27,204 nucleotides of DNA from Clostridiaceae bacterium UBA4839. Its GTDB lineage: Bacteria > Bacillota > Clostridia > Clostridiales > Caloramatoraceae. Under the pieces are notes generated by a model. It saw nothing but the letters and a program-made list of their open reading frames with translations. It was not told where the DNA came from and did no database searches. A program made the position numbers and the translations under genes. Shown one piece after another: positions 1-8,184 of this stretch. Each line of letters starts with the position of its first letter. The stretch's first letter is position 1. The DNA is taken from contig DHEX01000144.1 of the NCBI GenBank assembly GCA_002400085.1, positions 3,627 to 30,830 of the forward strand, in the 5' to 3' direction.

Positions 1-1706
1 ATTCTGCCACCTTCACTACTACCACCCATTTCTTCATATATGCTCTGTCTCCCTGCTCCTGCATTTCCTCTATTAGCTCTATTACCTTTATTACTTCCTT
101 CTCCATTCATTTCCTCATATAGTGATGGCTGCGGTCTATTATTACCTCCGGCATTTCTAATGCCATTACTGCCTTTATCTTTTTCCATCTCTTTATATAA
201 CGAAGGTCTTTGTTCATCACTTCCGTTCATACCTCCATCTCTACTAATCTTTCCACTACTGCCTATTTCACCGGCTTTGTTACCTTTTCTTACTTCACTT
301 CCTCTAATTCCATTACTGCCCCCCTTATCTCTATTAATTTCACCATTTTTATTCCTGTTTTCTCTATCCTTTTCCATTTCTTCATATAATGAGGTTGGTT
401 TTTTATTACTGTCCCTGTCTCTTTGCATTTCATCATACATACTTGTATGTGGCTTGTCACTACCTGAAAGTCCCTTTACCACTCCTGCTGTTCCTCCAAC
501 TAAAGCACCTGCCATATTTCCTGCTTTCTTACCTGCTCTGCCAGCTCTGTTCAAAGCTCTGCCTGTTGTTTTGCCTAATGCACTGGCACCTCCTGTAACT
601 GCCTTTCCTGCAAGATATGCACTCATTATTGTTTTAAAGCCACTGTGAAGTCCTGCATCCACGCCAAAAATTCTCTCCACAATATTTGGCCCTTCTATAA
701 CCGCAAAAGAACCGGCTATCATTAAAATAACACTCTGTATGCCTTTAATTTCGGCACACAGCCCTACAAATAAAATATAAAACTTTAGAAGCACAGCTAT
801 GAGAAAAGTTACTATAAACATAGAAAAAATATTTTGAACTATTTGTTTTGTTCTTTGACCATTTCCAATGTCTGCCGGTGCTACAAGGATTGCTAAAAGC
901 TTATTATATGCAAGCTCAAATATTATCTTTCCAAGCTTAAAGCATGTAAACACTAAGGTTGCCCCTACTACAGCTAAAGCAGATATTAGACATAAGAAAT
1001 TAATGTAATATCTGTAATAGTATTCTTTCCACCATGTCATCCAGCCCTGATTTAAAGATTGTTTATCCACTTTACCACCTTCTGTTACTGTTAATTTATT
1101 TTCAAAAACCTCTTTATTTTTTAGGTCTGGAACGTCAGATGAACCTGTTTCTATAAGTGCAGTAGAATCTATATATCGTATATTTTTCTCATCAATTTTA
1201 TTATCACTCTTTAATTGCTTTACTGCATTTTTATCAAAATTAACACTGTCGTATAATAAAAGGTCTGTTACATTTTCCTTTATTATTGTATTTGTTATAT
1301 CCTGCGGTTGCCCCATAACAGCAGTTACACCACTTGTTGTTATAGCGTTCATCTTTTCCATAGCCATTGGCAGGAGCAAAACTACAGTTAAAGCTATTAG
1401 TATATTTACCCCCACCCTTCTAAAGTGGTGTTTTTCAGTAAACATCAGCTGATAGCCTATGATACAAAATGACAGCCCAAAGAGTACCACTATCAAGGGT
1501 TTAAAGCTGTCTATAAACTTTACTACATCAGGGTTATTATAAAAATAGTCAAGTACAAATAATTTACTTGTTACAGTTGAAATGGCATCTATGATATAAG
1601 ACAGTATGGTAACTAAAAGCCACCCAAGCTCTCTCATTGTCCTGTGAAATATGGTATCCAGTATAAAAATATCAGAATAGGTTTGCAGTATATCCACTGT
1701 ACTCAT
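1..1706 (-). CDS. VirB6/TrbL-like conjugation membrane protein (3' end beyond window)
   Basis: The minus frame is open from an ATG at 1704-1706 to the left edge (568 codons visible). An AGGAG ribosome binding site lies within the end of virD4, which stops 2 nt upstream. The N-terminal ~370 residues hold several long hydrophobic segments, with a soluble loop of about 100 residues between the early and later membrane blocks, as in the polytopic VirB6/TrbL channel subunits of Gram-positive T4SSs. The chain then turns Gly/Ala-rich (LAGKAVTGGASALGKTTGRA) and becomes a charged, probably disordered tail rich in N, G, S, K and R. That tail repeats a short motif, S-[LMI]-Y-[EDK]-E-M, five times. The family call rests on topology and position after virD4; no catalytic motif is expected. 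The plus-strand ORF at 40-648 is its shadow. Confidence 0.8.
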   Translation of the reverse strand, partial: MSTVDILQTYSDIFILDTIFHRTMRELGWLLVTILSYIIDAISTVTSKLFVLDYFYNNPDVVKFIDSFKPLIVVLFGLSFCIIGYQLMFTEKHHFRRVGVNILIALTVVLLLPMAMEKMNAITTSGVTAVMGQPQDITNTIIKENVTDLLLYDSVNFDKNAVKQLKSDNKIDEKNIRYIDSTALIETGSSDVPDLKNKEVFENKLTVTEGGKVDKQSLNQGWMTWWKEYYYRYYINFLCLISALAVVGATLVFTCFKLGKIIFELAYNKLLAILVAPADIGNGQRTKQIVQNIFSMFIVTFLIAVLLKFYILFVGLCAEIKGIQSVILMIAGSFAVIEGPNIVERIFGVDAGLHSGFKTIMSAYLAGKAVTGGASALGKTTGRALNRAGRAGKKAGNMAGALVGGTAGVVKGLSGSDKPHTSMYDEMQRDRDSNKKPTSLYEEMEKDRENRNKNGEINRDKGGSNGIRGSEVRKGNKAGEIGSSGKISRDGGMNGSDEQRPSLYKEMEKDKGSNGIRNAGGNNRPQPSLYEEMNGEGSNKGNRANRGNAGAGRQSIYEEMGGSSEGGR

Positions 1707-1708
1707 AC

Positions 1709-3784
1709 TTAAAAACTCCTTTCTAAAATCTTTTCCAGACCTTTTTTATCTTCATTTGAAAAATAGCTTTTAAATTCAGTTAACACCTGATAAATTTCTT
1801 TTTCATCAGAAGAAACTATATATATCTCCTGCAAGTCTTCATACTTTGAAATGATTTCCTGTACTAATAATCTCTCCTGTTCCGTCAATTCCTTTTTTTC
1901 TGTTAAACCAAAAATAAGCTTTCTTAAATCTACATATTTATGTCCTGAAACAATATTTAAGTCCTCTATACTCTTAGATGTATCAAATTCATCCTGCAAA
2001 TACTCATATCTGAATTTAAGTGCTGTTTTTCCTGTATTGTAAATCGGTTTGGGTTTTATCCTATTTCCCTGTTTATCTTTTCTTTTAATAACCCTTACAA
2101 CTACGCTTTCACCTTCTGTAAGGGACATTAATTCATTTGGATCTAAAAGTGACCTGCTGTCCACACTTTCAGTCAGTGATTTATCCAGTGATGTTCCCTT
2201 GCCATTTCGTGAATAGTTTACTAAAGTTTTATTTCCAACAAGTTTGGAGAACCTTTCTGCTGTATTTAAATCAATAGTCAGTATATATATCTGGTTTCCA
2301 CAGTTTCCAATAATGGTACTTTCATCATCACCATATAATTTTTTTAACTGTGCATATGCCTGTATAACCAGATTAAACCTCATATTTCTTCCAAGACATA
2401 CAGTAATAATACTTGAAAAGTTCTCTATAGGGGGCATATTTCCAAATTCATCCAGCATAAACACTACTTCTCTTTCACATTTTCCACCCTTTGATACTGA
2501 AGCTCTCTTTGATAAAACAAAATAAATTTGTCTTACAAAAATCGAAGTCAAAACATGGCAAGAGCCATCATAATCAGGTGTAATCATAAATATTGCGACA
2601 GGTTTTTCACCAAAGCCAATATCCTCTAGGTTATATGAATTTTTAGAAGTCATTTTTGCTAAATCCTCAAAAGTAAAAATTTGAAGTTTGGACATGGCTG
2701 TGGAAAAAATTCCACCCCTTGTTACACCTTTTGTAAAATTACTTGTGGCATACTGCATTTTGGCAATATCAGAAGAATCTCTGCGTAAAAAAAAGTTGTC
2801 CAGCTCATTATTACCTTCTTCATCCACCTTACTCCCCATTTCAGAAAGAAAGTTTGCTACTGTATAAAGGGTTATTTTTTCTTCCTGTTTTCCTTCTATA
2901 CAGTCTTTAGTTATTGCCAGAATTAAGGCATTTACAAGGGACTGTGCAGATAACTGCCAGAACTTATCCTTTGAGGTTGGGTCATTATACAGGGAAAATG
3001 TCAGCGTGTTACAAAGCATCTGTGCTGTGGAATAATCCCTATTCTTATAGGCATCTATAATAAGCTGCAGGGGATTATAGCTCATTCCATTTTCAGGCTC
3101 CAATAAATTTAATATTTTCACATCATATCCACGCTTTTCTAATGTATCATAACTTGCAGCAGCCAATTCATTCTTAGGATCGTTAATAATCATAGATGGC
3201 TTTTCCTCTGCCCTTGAATAGACATCTATTGTGGGAAACACAAAGGTTTCCCCCTTACCGGAACGTGTTGTACCTATAATCAGGTTGTTTACAGGGCTGT
3301 CGTCTATAAATAACTTATCTTCATAATGTGAAATTACTACCCCTCCATGCCCCTCATATGTCTCTGTCTTCTCCGGTACAGCCTTATACTGCTCTTTTAA
3401 TTCTTTTAAGGTAGTAAACTCACTTGTACCCTTTTGCCCCCTGTTAATGGTCTTAAAACTTGTTTTAAGGGTATAAATTACTTTAATATCTGTAACTGCT
3501 GTTATAAAAAATACTACTAAATAATAGGCTTTGTATCTAAATTGAAAATTAAATAAATCCTTAAAGCCTACATCTATAGGCTTTAAGGATTTAACACTTA
3601 AACTTTTAAGCATTTTAAATACCGTTGAAAGTATTAAGTTTGATAAAAGTAAAAGCACAACTGACACTAAAGAAACTATAATAATAACAAAATACTTGTT
3701 ATTATTTATTCCTTTACGTTTTTTTGCAGCTAAATAAATTTTAAATCTATTTAAATACTTTTTTACTGCAATTAGTTTACTCAT
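1709..3784 (-). CDS. virD4: VirD4/TraG-type coupling protein ATPase
   Basis: A 691-residue type IV coupling protein, the inner-membrane ATPase that docks the relaxase-DNA complex to the secretion channel. Two N-terminal membrane segments (about residues 31-52 and 86-105) precede the ATPase core. The Walker A motif IGTTRSGKGE lies near residue 170 and the Walker B motif VVFMLDEFGNMPPI near 440, followed by the TraG/VirD4 pattern LGRNMRFNLVIQAYAQL. Length and motif order match full-length Gram-positive VirD4 proteins, so it looks intact. The start is preceded by GGGAGTG. It follows the ArdC-like gene across a 62-nt gap holding a hairpin and ends 2 nt before virB6, so the two are probably translationally linked. 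Confidence 0.93.
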   Translation of the reverse strand: MSKLIAVKKYLNRFKIYLAAKKRKGINNNKYFVIIIVSLVSVVLLLLSNLILSTVFKMLKSLSVKSLKPIDVGFKDLFNFQFRYKAYYLVVFFITAVTDIKVIYTLKTSFKTINRGQKGTSEFTTLKELKEQYKAVPEKTETYEGHGGVVISHYEDKLFIDDSPVNNLIIGTTRSGKGETFVFPTIDVYSRAEEKPSMIINDPKNELAAASYDTLEKRGYDVKILNLLEPENGMSYNPLQLIIDAYKNRDYSTAQMLCNTLTFSLYNDPTSKDKFWQLSAQSLVNALILAITKDCIEGKQEEKITLYTVANFLSEMGSKVDEEGNNELDNFFLRRDSSDIAKMQYATSNFTKGVTRGGIFSTAMSKLQIFTFEDLAKMTSKNSYNLEDIGFGEKPVAIFMITPDYDGSCHVLTSIFVRQIYFVLSKRASVSKGGKCEREVVFMLDEFGNMPPIENFSSIITVCLGRNMRFNLVIQAYAQLKKLYGDDESTIIGNCGNQIYILTIDLNTAERFSKLVGNKTLVNYSRNGKGTSLDKSLTESVDSRSLLDPNELMSLTEGESVVVRVIKRKDKQGNRIKPKPIYNTGKTALKFRYEYLQDEFDTSKSIEDLNIVSGHKYVDLRKLIFGLTEKKELTEQERLLVQEIISKYEDLQEIYIVSSDEKEIYQVLTEFKSYFSNEDKKGLEKILERSF

Positions 3785-3809
3785 ATTTTCACTCCCTTAC
3801 CAAAGAAAA

Positions 3810-3848
3810 AAGAAAGTAGTAAAAATAATCTTTTTTTACTGCTTTCTT
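3810..3848 (-). terminator. Intercistronic hairpin between ardC-like gene and virD4
   Basis: Imperfect inverted repeat AAGAAAG.AGTAAAAA / TTTTTACT.CTTTCTT with a short AT loop in the gap between the ArdC-like stop and the virD4 start. It can fold on either strand and ends in T/A runs. It may be an attenuator or RNA-processing hairpin that sets relative expression in the operon rather than a full stop, because virD4 has no obvious separate strong promoter. Confidence 0.45.
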
Positions 3849-5190
3849 ATCTTTCTAATTCAAATTCCTTTTTATTCTCATTTTGTTGCTGTTTTTGCTC
3901 TGTTTTTTCACCATTTAAAGCTTTATTTAAAAGCTTTAAACTGTCTTTATCTAGTTCTTTTTCACAGAACTCTTTTAAATCATCTGAATACCTGTCCCCT
4001 ATGTCATACCTCATGTATTTTTCACTGTTTTCATTTATTTTTAAGTTAAATCTGGTTTTTAGATAAGGATAATATTCTCCTTTTTCCTTTGCATCCTCTT
4101 TCTTATCCCTAACTTCTTTTTCTGCTTCTTTAAACCTTAAATCTGCTTCATTAAAAGGTATTTTTTCCCCTTCACTAAAATATACTTTGTCTTCTACCTC
4201 TGAAAAAATAATTTCAACATAAGGCTCTTTAACTTCTTTATTTTCCTGAAGTTCCTCGATTTCTTTTTCCTTAACTTCTTCCCTGTCTTTACTAAGCTTT
4301 TCTTCCAATTTTTCTTCAACTTCCGATATAATACCATTTGCTTCTTTTTGTATGGTTTTTAAAGAAGCTTCAAGCTCTTTAAGCTCCCTGTCCCTGCTCC
4401 ATGAAGCCACATAACCAAAGGAATAGTCGCTTGTGTCAATGTCAAAGTGCTTTGATACTACATAGGCTGTGCTTTCTGCTTCTATCTCTTTGACATTCCT
4501 TTCTGTAACATCTTTAATATTTTTCTGGCTTTCTATACTGTGGAGCCTGCTATGTGTTACCTCATGCACCATAGTTTTAATTGTCTGCTTCTCACTCATA
4601 CCCTCTTTTATTGCTATTCTATTTTCAACTAAATTATAATAGCCTTTACTTCCATTTTGGATATTTTCAAATTCTACTGGTATCTTAGCAACCTCAACTA
4701 AAGAATCTTTCATATACTCATAATTATTTACATTACCTTGTAATTCTTCTACTAATCGTGGAAGTTCTTTTCCATCTGTTTGTGAAATGTCAAACACAGG
4801 TACCGCCCTGTAACTAATCCACTCTAAAGTCTGCTTCTCCTTTACTGCTTTTCCCCCCTTATCTAAGATAGGTTTGCCGGTTTTAGGGTTTAACTTATCC
4901 ATTTCCACCTCTTTTTTATGCTTGAAGGGTGCCAGTACCTTTAATGATTTCTGTCCCTTAATTACTTTCCTACCAAGCTTATTCCATGCTTTCATTCCTG
5001 CTATTTTTATGGCATCAGGTTTTTGCATCTGTATCCATAAAATATTTTTAGGGCTGTAGTTATGGAACTTAGACATGGTATCTAAATACTCTCTAAATTT
5101 ATCACTTTCAAATACTTCTTTTACTCCCTTTTCCAGCATTTCTAAAGTATCTTGTAATTCTTTCTTTTTCTGTTCCAATGTTTTTTTCAT
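3847..5190 (-). CDS. ArdC/LtrC-like antirestriction zinc metallopeptidase
   Basis: A 447-residue protein. Residues ~35-115 match the ArdC N-terminal (ssDNA-binding) pattern: FHNYSPKNILWIQMQKP followed by GMKAWNKLGRKVIKGQKSLK. Residues ~195-260 form an ImmA/IrrE-like metallopeptidase domain with the zinc motif HEVTHSRLH (HExxH) and a downstream ExxA/Y element (EIEAESTAYVV). The C-terminal ~180 residues are Glu/Lys-rich and probably coiled-coil. In known systems ArdC-type proteins enter the recipient with the transferred strand and protect incoming DNA from restriction; LtrC-like homologues are common in Gram-positive conjugative elements. It lies between the pilin and virD4 in the same operon. 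Protein substrates, if any, cannot be read from the sequence. Confidence 0.85.
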   Translation of the reverse strand: MKKTLEQKKKELQDTLEMLEKGVKEVFESDKFREYLDTMSKFHNYSPKNILWIQMQKPDAIKIAGMKAWNKLGRKVIKGQKSLKVLAPFKHKKEVEMDKLNPKTGKPILDKGGKAVKEKQTLEWISYRAVPVFDISQTDGKELPRLVEELQGNVNNYEYMKDSLVEVAKIPVEFENIQNGSKGYYNLVENRIAIKEGMSEKQTIKTMVHEVTHSRLHSIESQKNIKDVTERNVKEIEAESTAYVVSKHFDIDTSDYSFGYVASWSRDRELKELEASLKTIQKEANGIISEVEEKLEEKLSKDREEVKEKEIEELQENKEVKEPYVEIIFSEVEDKVYFSEGEKIPFNEADLRFKEAEKEVRDKKEDAKEKGEYYPYLKTRFNLKINENSEKYMRYDIGDRYSDDLKEFCEKELDKDSLKLLNKALNGEKTEQKQQQNENKKEFELER

Positions 5191-5204
5191 AATCTAATTC
5201 CCCC

Positions 5205-5396
5205 CTAATCTATTTCCATTATTATTTCAGCTACCTCTTCATCAGTGCATCTTTCTATTTTCCTAAGTACACTTTCCTTTATCTCTTTAAGTTCTTCACT
5301 GTCTGTATTAAGATTTTTAATTGTTTTTAACACATGACTTTTATTTAAGTTCCTGATTCCCTTTAAAATTTGCTGTTCTTCAAATGTTAATTTCAT
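5205..5396 (-). CDS. Small acidic helical protein of the conjugation operon, function unknown
   Basis: A 63-residue, highly charged, predicted all-helical protein starting MKLTFEEQQILKGIRNLNK. It has no membrane segment or recognisable motif. The AAGGAGGG ribosome binding site just upstream is strong and the gene ends 14 nt before the ArdC-like gene, so it is a credible member of the operon. I do not recognise the family. A regulatory or accessory role in transfer is only a guess from context. Confidence 0.6.
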   Translation of the reverse strand: MKLTFEEQQILKGIRNLNKSHVLKTIKNLNTDSEELKEIKESVLRKIERCTDEEVAEIIMEID

Positions 5397-5426
5397 AATT
5401 TAAACCCTCCTTTTTAAATTAAAAAC

Positions 5427-5460
5427 AAAAGTATTACTATATCAAAATAATAATACTTTT
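5427..5460 (-). terminator. Hairpin with T-rich tail downstream of the pilin gene
   Basis: Perfect 10-bp inverted repeat AAAAGTATTA / TAATACTTTT separated by 14 nt. On the minus (coding) strand it is followed by TTTTGTTTTTAATTT. It sits directly after the VirB2-like gene and before the rest of the conjugation operon. This is where a partial terminator would keep pilin mRNA more abundant than downstream messages. Confidence 0.55.
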
Positions 5461-5474
5461 ATTTACGCACCTTA

Positions 5475-5705
5475 TTAAAAATTTATCTTACCGCCTAGTG
5501 ACGTTGCCAGTGCATTTGCACCTTTAATAATTACAAAAGCTACTGTGGCTATTACAAATGTTCTCTTACCCTTGGCCGTCCCCTGCTCTCCCCCTACATA
5601 CAACATTTCATAACCTCCAAGGCATAAAGCCAGAGCATAGCATACTACAGCCGGAATTTGCAGCCATGTTATAAAAGATGTTATTGCTGTTACTAACTGT
5701 TCCAT
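5475..5705 (-). CDS. VirB2/TrbC-like pilin-type small membrane protein
   Basis: A 76-residue protein with two hydrophobic segments (about residues 14-37 and 49-68) separated by a short polar loop (GGEQGTAKGKR). This is the two-helix hairpin seen in VirB2/TrbC-family subunits. Family members lie early in T4SS operons, as here, upstream of virD4 and virB6. No cleavable signal peptide is evident; Gram-positive members often lack a long leader. The AAGGAGAGG ribosome binding site is good. The family is inferred from topology, size and position rather than from a strong sequence signature. Confidence 0.7.
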   Translation of the reverse strand: MEQLVTAITSFITWLQIPAVVCYALALCLGGYEMLYVGGEQGTAKGKRTFVIATVAFVIIKGANALATSLGGKINF

Positions 5706-5791
5706 ATTATAAATCCTCTCCTTTAAATTATTAATATTTTTATTGGTTTTATTTACTGTCTAAGTCTTCATATCAGTACTCACCCCTTATT

Positions 5792-6172
5792 TTAATTCTT
5801 TAAATGATAACGCAGGGGCAGGTCTTTGCTTGTACCGCCCCTAGTTTTATCAAACTTTAATTCTCCTGTTTCTTTATCTGTAATATATGACTGCCTGTTT
5901 GCTTTAATAAAAGCCAGTGTACCCATTGATTCACAGGGCAAGAGTGGTCTATCTCTGTATACATAGTGACATTCACTTTCACATTTTCTTGAAGTTCTTC
6001 TCTTCTTATTCTCTTTCTTCCTAATTTCTTTTTCTACAGAATATTGCTTTAAATATTCTGTTTTCAATATTTTACTTACATATTGTTTGGTGACTTTAAG
6101 TTCTTCCGCCACTTCAATAGTCGACTTTCCTAAATTAAAAAACAGATTGAATATATCCTCTTTTTTACCCAT
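5792..6172 (-). CDS. Helix-turn-helix protein, putative transfer regulator
   Basis: A 126-residue basic protein. Residues ~14-37 form a helix-turn-helix (LGKSTIEVAEELKVTKQYVSK). A Lys/Arg-rich stretch follows (KKRRTSRKCESECHYVY), then a C-terminal region with no motif I recognise. GGAGGA lies 9 nt before the ATG. The Arg-Arg-x-Ser-Arg-x-Cys pattern after the HTH recurs in the neighbouring gene at 6300-6509, so the two look like distant paralogues. Standing at the head of the conjugation operon, it may regulate transfer, but no operator is evident. Confidence 0.7.
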   Translation of the reverse strand: MGKKEDIFNLFFNLGKSTIEVAEELKVTKQYVSKILKTEYLKQYSVEKEIRKKENKKRRTSRKCESECHYVYRDRPLLPCESMGTLAFIKANRQSYITDKETGELKFDKTRGGTSKDLPLRYHLKN

Positions 6173-6299
6173 TTAACTTATTCCTCCATTCCTATTTAAC
6201 TAAATAGCATTAAGAAATATATATTCTAGTCCTTTCTAGTTGACTTTTTGCTTAATTTTGAGCGTAATTGAACCCTAGCTTAATATCCATTTTTTTAAG

Positions 6300-6509
6300 C
6301 TAGTCATACCAATATACTTCCTTTGAATCCTTTTTACATCTTCTTGAATCTCTTCTTTTTTGAAGTTCTTCTCCTGCATGTCTCTTGTAAAACATCCATA
6401 GAGTATTTTCCTTTACATGTAAAAGCTTTGCTATTTCTCTATATTTAAGGTCTTCCTTTAATAGCTCTAATGCTTTTCCAGTATCAAAAGTTGGTTTTCT
6501 ACCTTTCAT
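6300..6509 (-). CDS. Small helix-turn-helix protein
   Basis: I favour the ATG at 6507-6509 (69 residues, MKGRKPTFDTGKAL...) over the more upstream ATG at 6531-6533, because GGAAGGTG lies a few bases before it. Residues ~20-42 form an HTH (DLKYREIAKLLHVKENTLW). The tail KRRDSRRCKKDSKEVYWYD resembles the KRRTSRKC...VY segment of the next gene (5792-6172). It is probably a regulator paired with that protein. The two genes are separated by about 130 nt of AT-rich DNA. Confidence 0.62.
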   Translation of the reverse strand: MKGRKPTFDTGKALELLKEDLKYREIAKLLHVKENTLWMFYKRHAGEELQKRRDSRRCKKDSKEVYWYD

Positions 6510-6581
6510 CTTTTCACCTTCCATTTTTTTCAAAGTAGTAGTTTTTTTACATTGATATTTCCCAAATATCCTGATATTATT

Positions 6582-6695
6582 GATGTTGTGAGTTCATAAA
6601 TACTTTGTAGGGCATTATTAGAACTTTCTTTTTTATGTGAAATATCTCAATTGACCGGCAAAATTAATTGGGGTATTTCCATAAAACACAACATC
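6582..6695. repeat. Inverted repeat downstream of the degraded relaxase gene
   Basis: GATGTTGTG (6582-6590) is repeated inverted as CACAACATC (6687-6695), with weaker similarity extending inward on both sides. AGGGCATT also occurs twice as a direct repeat here. The 180-nt interval 6534-6713 has no ORF. It may be the scar of the deletion that removed the 3' half of the relaxase gene, or a folded transcript end. Confidence 0.4.
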
Positions 6696-6713
6696 TTTTA
6701 ACAGGGCATTTCC

Positions 6714-7523
6714 TTATTGCTTTTTCTTTTGCTTTTTTTGTTTCAATTGGTTTAGCTCATTAACAGTTTCGTTATAGTCTTTTATTGTTTCATTTAATTT
6801 CACTCTGTCTGATTTTTTCCCTTTGTTACTTAAACGTCTTCCATGTCCTTCATGTACAGTTGCAGCAGTCTCTTTTTTAAGTGTCTTATTACTTTCACAA
6901 CTAATACGTTCATCTATGCCATTCTTTTTTAAATAGTCATTTGTCATTACTTCCCACTGTTTACGCCATTTTCTCAAAGTATTTCTGTCATTCCAGTTAG
7001 TTGTATATACATATTTTTTAGTGAATTTATGCTTTTCCATATCATCTACTTTTGCAACTTTTAATCCCCATGTCCCATCTGAATTGAAAGGTCGGGTTGT
7101 AAGCATAACCTGAAAATATGGATTGTTTGAATCCTCCCTATGTATAAAAATATCTGCCACCATTCCATCATCAACAAAGGTTTTTTGACAGAACTCAAAA
7201 GTTAATTTATCCTGTTCCTCATTGATTAATTCTTTTGGCAGAGCAACATTAAATTCTCTTGCCAGTTGAGCATCAACACGTTCTTCTATTTTCTCAACTT
7301 CATTCCACAACTTTTCCCTATCCTTAGCCCATTCAGGAGCATTATCCGGTACAAGTATTTTTGTAACAGGTACCACTTCTTTTTTATAAAATCTTACTTT
7401 TTGGTATCTCTCATCAAATAATTTTTGTCCGCTTCTATAGGCGGCACAATCTACAACTGAACGCTGATTCCCTTTTTTACCTCTTCTATTTATAATTTGT
7501 GCTGAAAAATGATATATCGCCAT
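6714..7523 (-). CDS. MobA/MobL-family relaxase homologue, short and lacking the HUH histidines
   Basis: A 269-residue protein with the MobA/MobL (MOBQ) start: MAIYHFSAQIINR, then RSVVDCAAYRSG carrying the candidate catalytic Tyr29. In this family the metal site reads H...NPHxHxMLT. Here H128 is kept, but the motif reads NPYFQVMLTTRP, so the two metal-binding histidines are Tyr136 and Gln138. Each change needs only one base from a His codon. The protein is also shorter than typical family members, lacks any C-terminal extension, and ends in a Lys/Gln-rich tail. It is therefore probably unable to nick DNA: either decaying, or kept as a DNA-binding or partner protein. The reading frame is clean, which argues for recent loss or retained use. 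It is divergent from two small helper genes. Confidence 0.85.
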   Translation of the reverse strand: MAIYHFSAQIINRRGKKGNQRSVVDCAAYRSGQKLFDERYQKVRFYKKEVVPVTKILVPDNAPEWAKDREKLWNEVEKIEERVDAQLAREFNVALPKELINEEQDKLTFEFCQKTFVDDGMVADIFIHREDSNNPYFQVMLTTRPFNSDGTWGLKVAKVDDMEKHKFTKKYVYTTNWNDRNTLRKWRKQWEVMTNDYLKKNGIDERISCESNKTLKKETAATVHEGHGRRLSNKGKKSDRVKLNETIKDYNETVNELNQLKQKKQKKKQ

Positions 7524-7542
7524 ACTAAATCTCCCTAAATCA

Positions 7543-7550
7543 TAAGTGCG
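7543..7550 (+). other. TAAGTGCG, matches the core of MOBQ nic sites
   Basis: TAAGTGCG lies 20 bp upstream of the mobA/mobL-like start, in the divergent intergenic region. The nick region of MOBQ plasmids such as RSF1010/R1162 contains TAAGTGCGCCCT. Only the first eight bases match and no clear adjacent inverted repeat is visible, so this may be an oriT remnant or chance. Confidence 0.3.
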
Positions 7551-7656
7551 TTTATATAATAATATTATACCACTTTATACATAAATATGCAATAATTATT
7601 TCACTTTTTATTCTAATAATGTTATAATTATTTTAAATATGAAATGGGGTGAAAAA

Positions 7657-7977
7657 ATGTCAAAAAATGCGATAAATAATATTGACCTTGAAATAAAAAA
7701 ATTAAAAGAAAAAAAGAAAGAATTAATAGCTAAAAGAGAAAGAGAAATAGGGGCTTATCTTCTAAAAGTTTGGAATATAGAGGATAAAACAAATGAAGCA
7801 ATTTTTAAATTAATTGATGAACATAAACCTAATAATAATAATATAAAAAGTATTAATGATAAAAATAATCATAATAAATCTATCAATAATATAAAAAATG
7901 GTGATAAGAATGAACAAAATAGACAGGCTGGATTTAAAAATCAAACTTCTGGAAGAGAAGAAAAAAGCTCTAAGTAA
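7657..7977 (+). CDS. Small coiled-coil mobilisation helper (upstream gene)
   Basis: 106 residues from the ATG at 7657, chosen because GGGGTG lies 6 nt upstream; an in-frame ATG at 7639 lacks a site. The N-terminal half is a charged helix (IDLEIKKLKEKKKELIAKR) followed by WNIEDKTNEAIFKLIDE. The C-terminal half is low-complexity Asn/Lys/Ile. The first half resembles the start of the next gene, so the two look like duplicated relaxosome helpers. It overlaps the next gene by 68 nt in another frame. The pair is divergent from the relaxase homologue, the usual place for nic-region accessory proteins. Confidence 0.6.
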   Translation: MSKNAINNIDLEIKKLKEKKKELIAKREREIGAYLLKVWNIEDKTNEAIFKLIDEHKPNNNNIKSINDKNNHNKSINNIKNGDKNEQNRQAGFKNQTSGREEKSSK

Positions 7978-8170
7978 ATATGTAGTTTCAGAAGAAAGAA
8001 AAAAATATACAAGACTATTAATTGAAACTGGAAAATTAGCAGAAAAATATTTTAACATAGAACATCTAAATATTGAAGAAAGAGAAAAATTATTCTCCAT
8101 ATTTGCTGATTATATAAAAGATACTGCACCAAAAAAATTTAATTTAGAAAAAAGTAAGGAGTATGATTAA
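7910..8170 (+). CDS. TraD-like small mobilisation accessory protein
   Basis: 86 residues from the ATG at 7910 (GGTGATAAG precedes it; an in-frame ATG at 7898 is less well placed). A Lys/Glu coiled coil (KIKLLEEKKKALSKY) precedes ERKKYTRLLIETGKLAEKYF, the R-x2-TR-x-LI-x2-G-x-LxEKYF pattern of the TraD-type accessory proteins encoded next to MOBQ relaxases. A hairpin terminator overlaps the stop codon. Because the neighbouring relaxase has lost its metal site, this helper may serve another relaxase or be vestigial. Confidence 0.65.
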   Translation: MNKIDRLDLKIKLLEEKKKALSKYVVSEERKKYTRLLIETGKLAEKYFNIEHLNIEEREKLFSIFADYIKDTAPKKFNLEKSKEYD

Positions 8171-8184
8171 ACACTCATACTCCT
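8157..8184. terminator. Bidirectional terminator between convergent genes
   Basis: Perfect 10-bp inverted repeat AGGAGTATGA / TCATACTCCT with an 8-nt loop containing the stop codon of the TraD-like gene. The minus side runs into TTACTTTTTT. It serves the convergent genes ending at 8170 and 8183. Confidence 0.7.

Noticed and set aside
40..648. Plus-strand 202-residue Leu/Pro-rich ORF
   Set aside because: It is the antisense shadow of the VirB6-like gene; the minus frame continues from membrane segments into a motif-bearing tail.
7810..8100. 96-residue minus ORF
   Set aside because: Antisense of the two small helper genes, which have ribosome sites and coiled-coil character.
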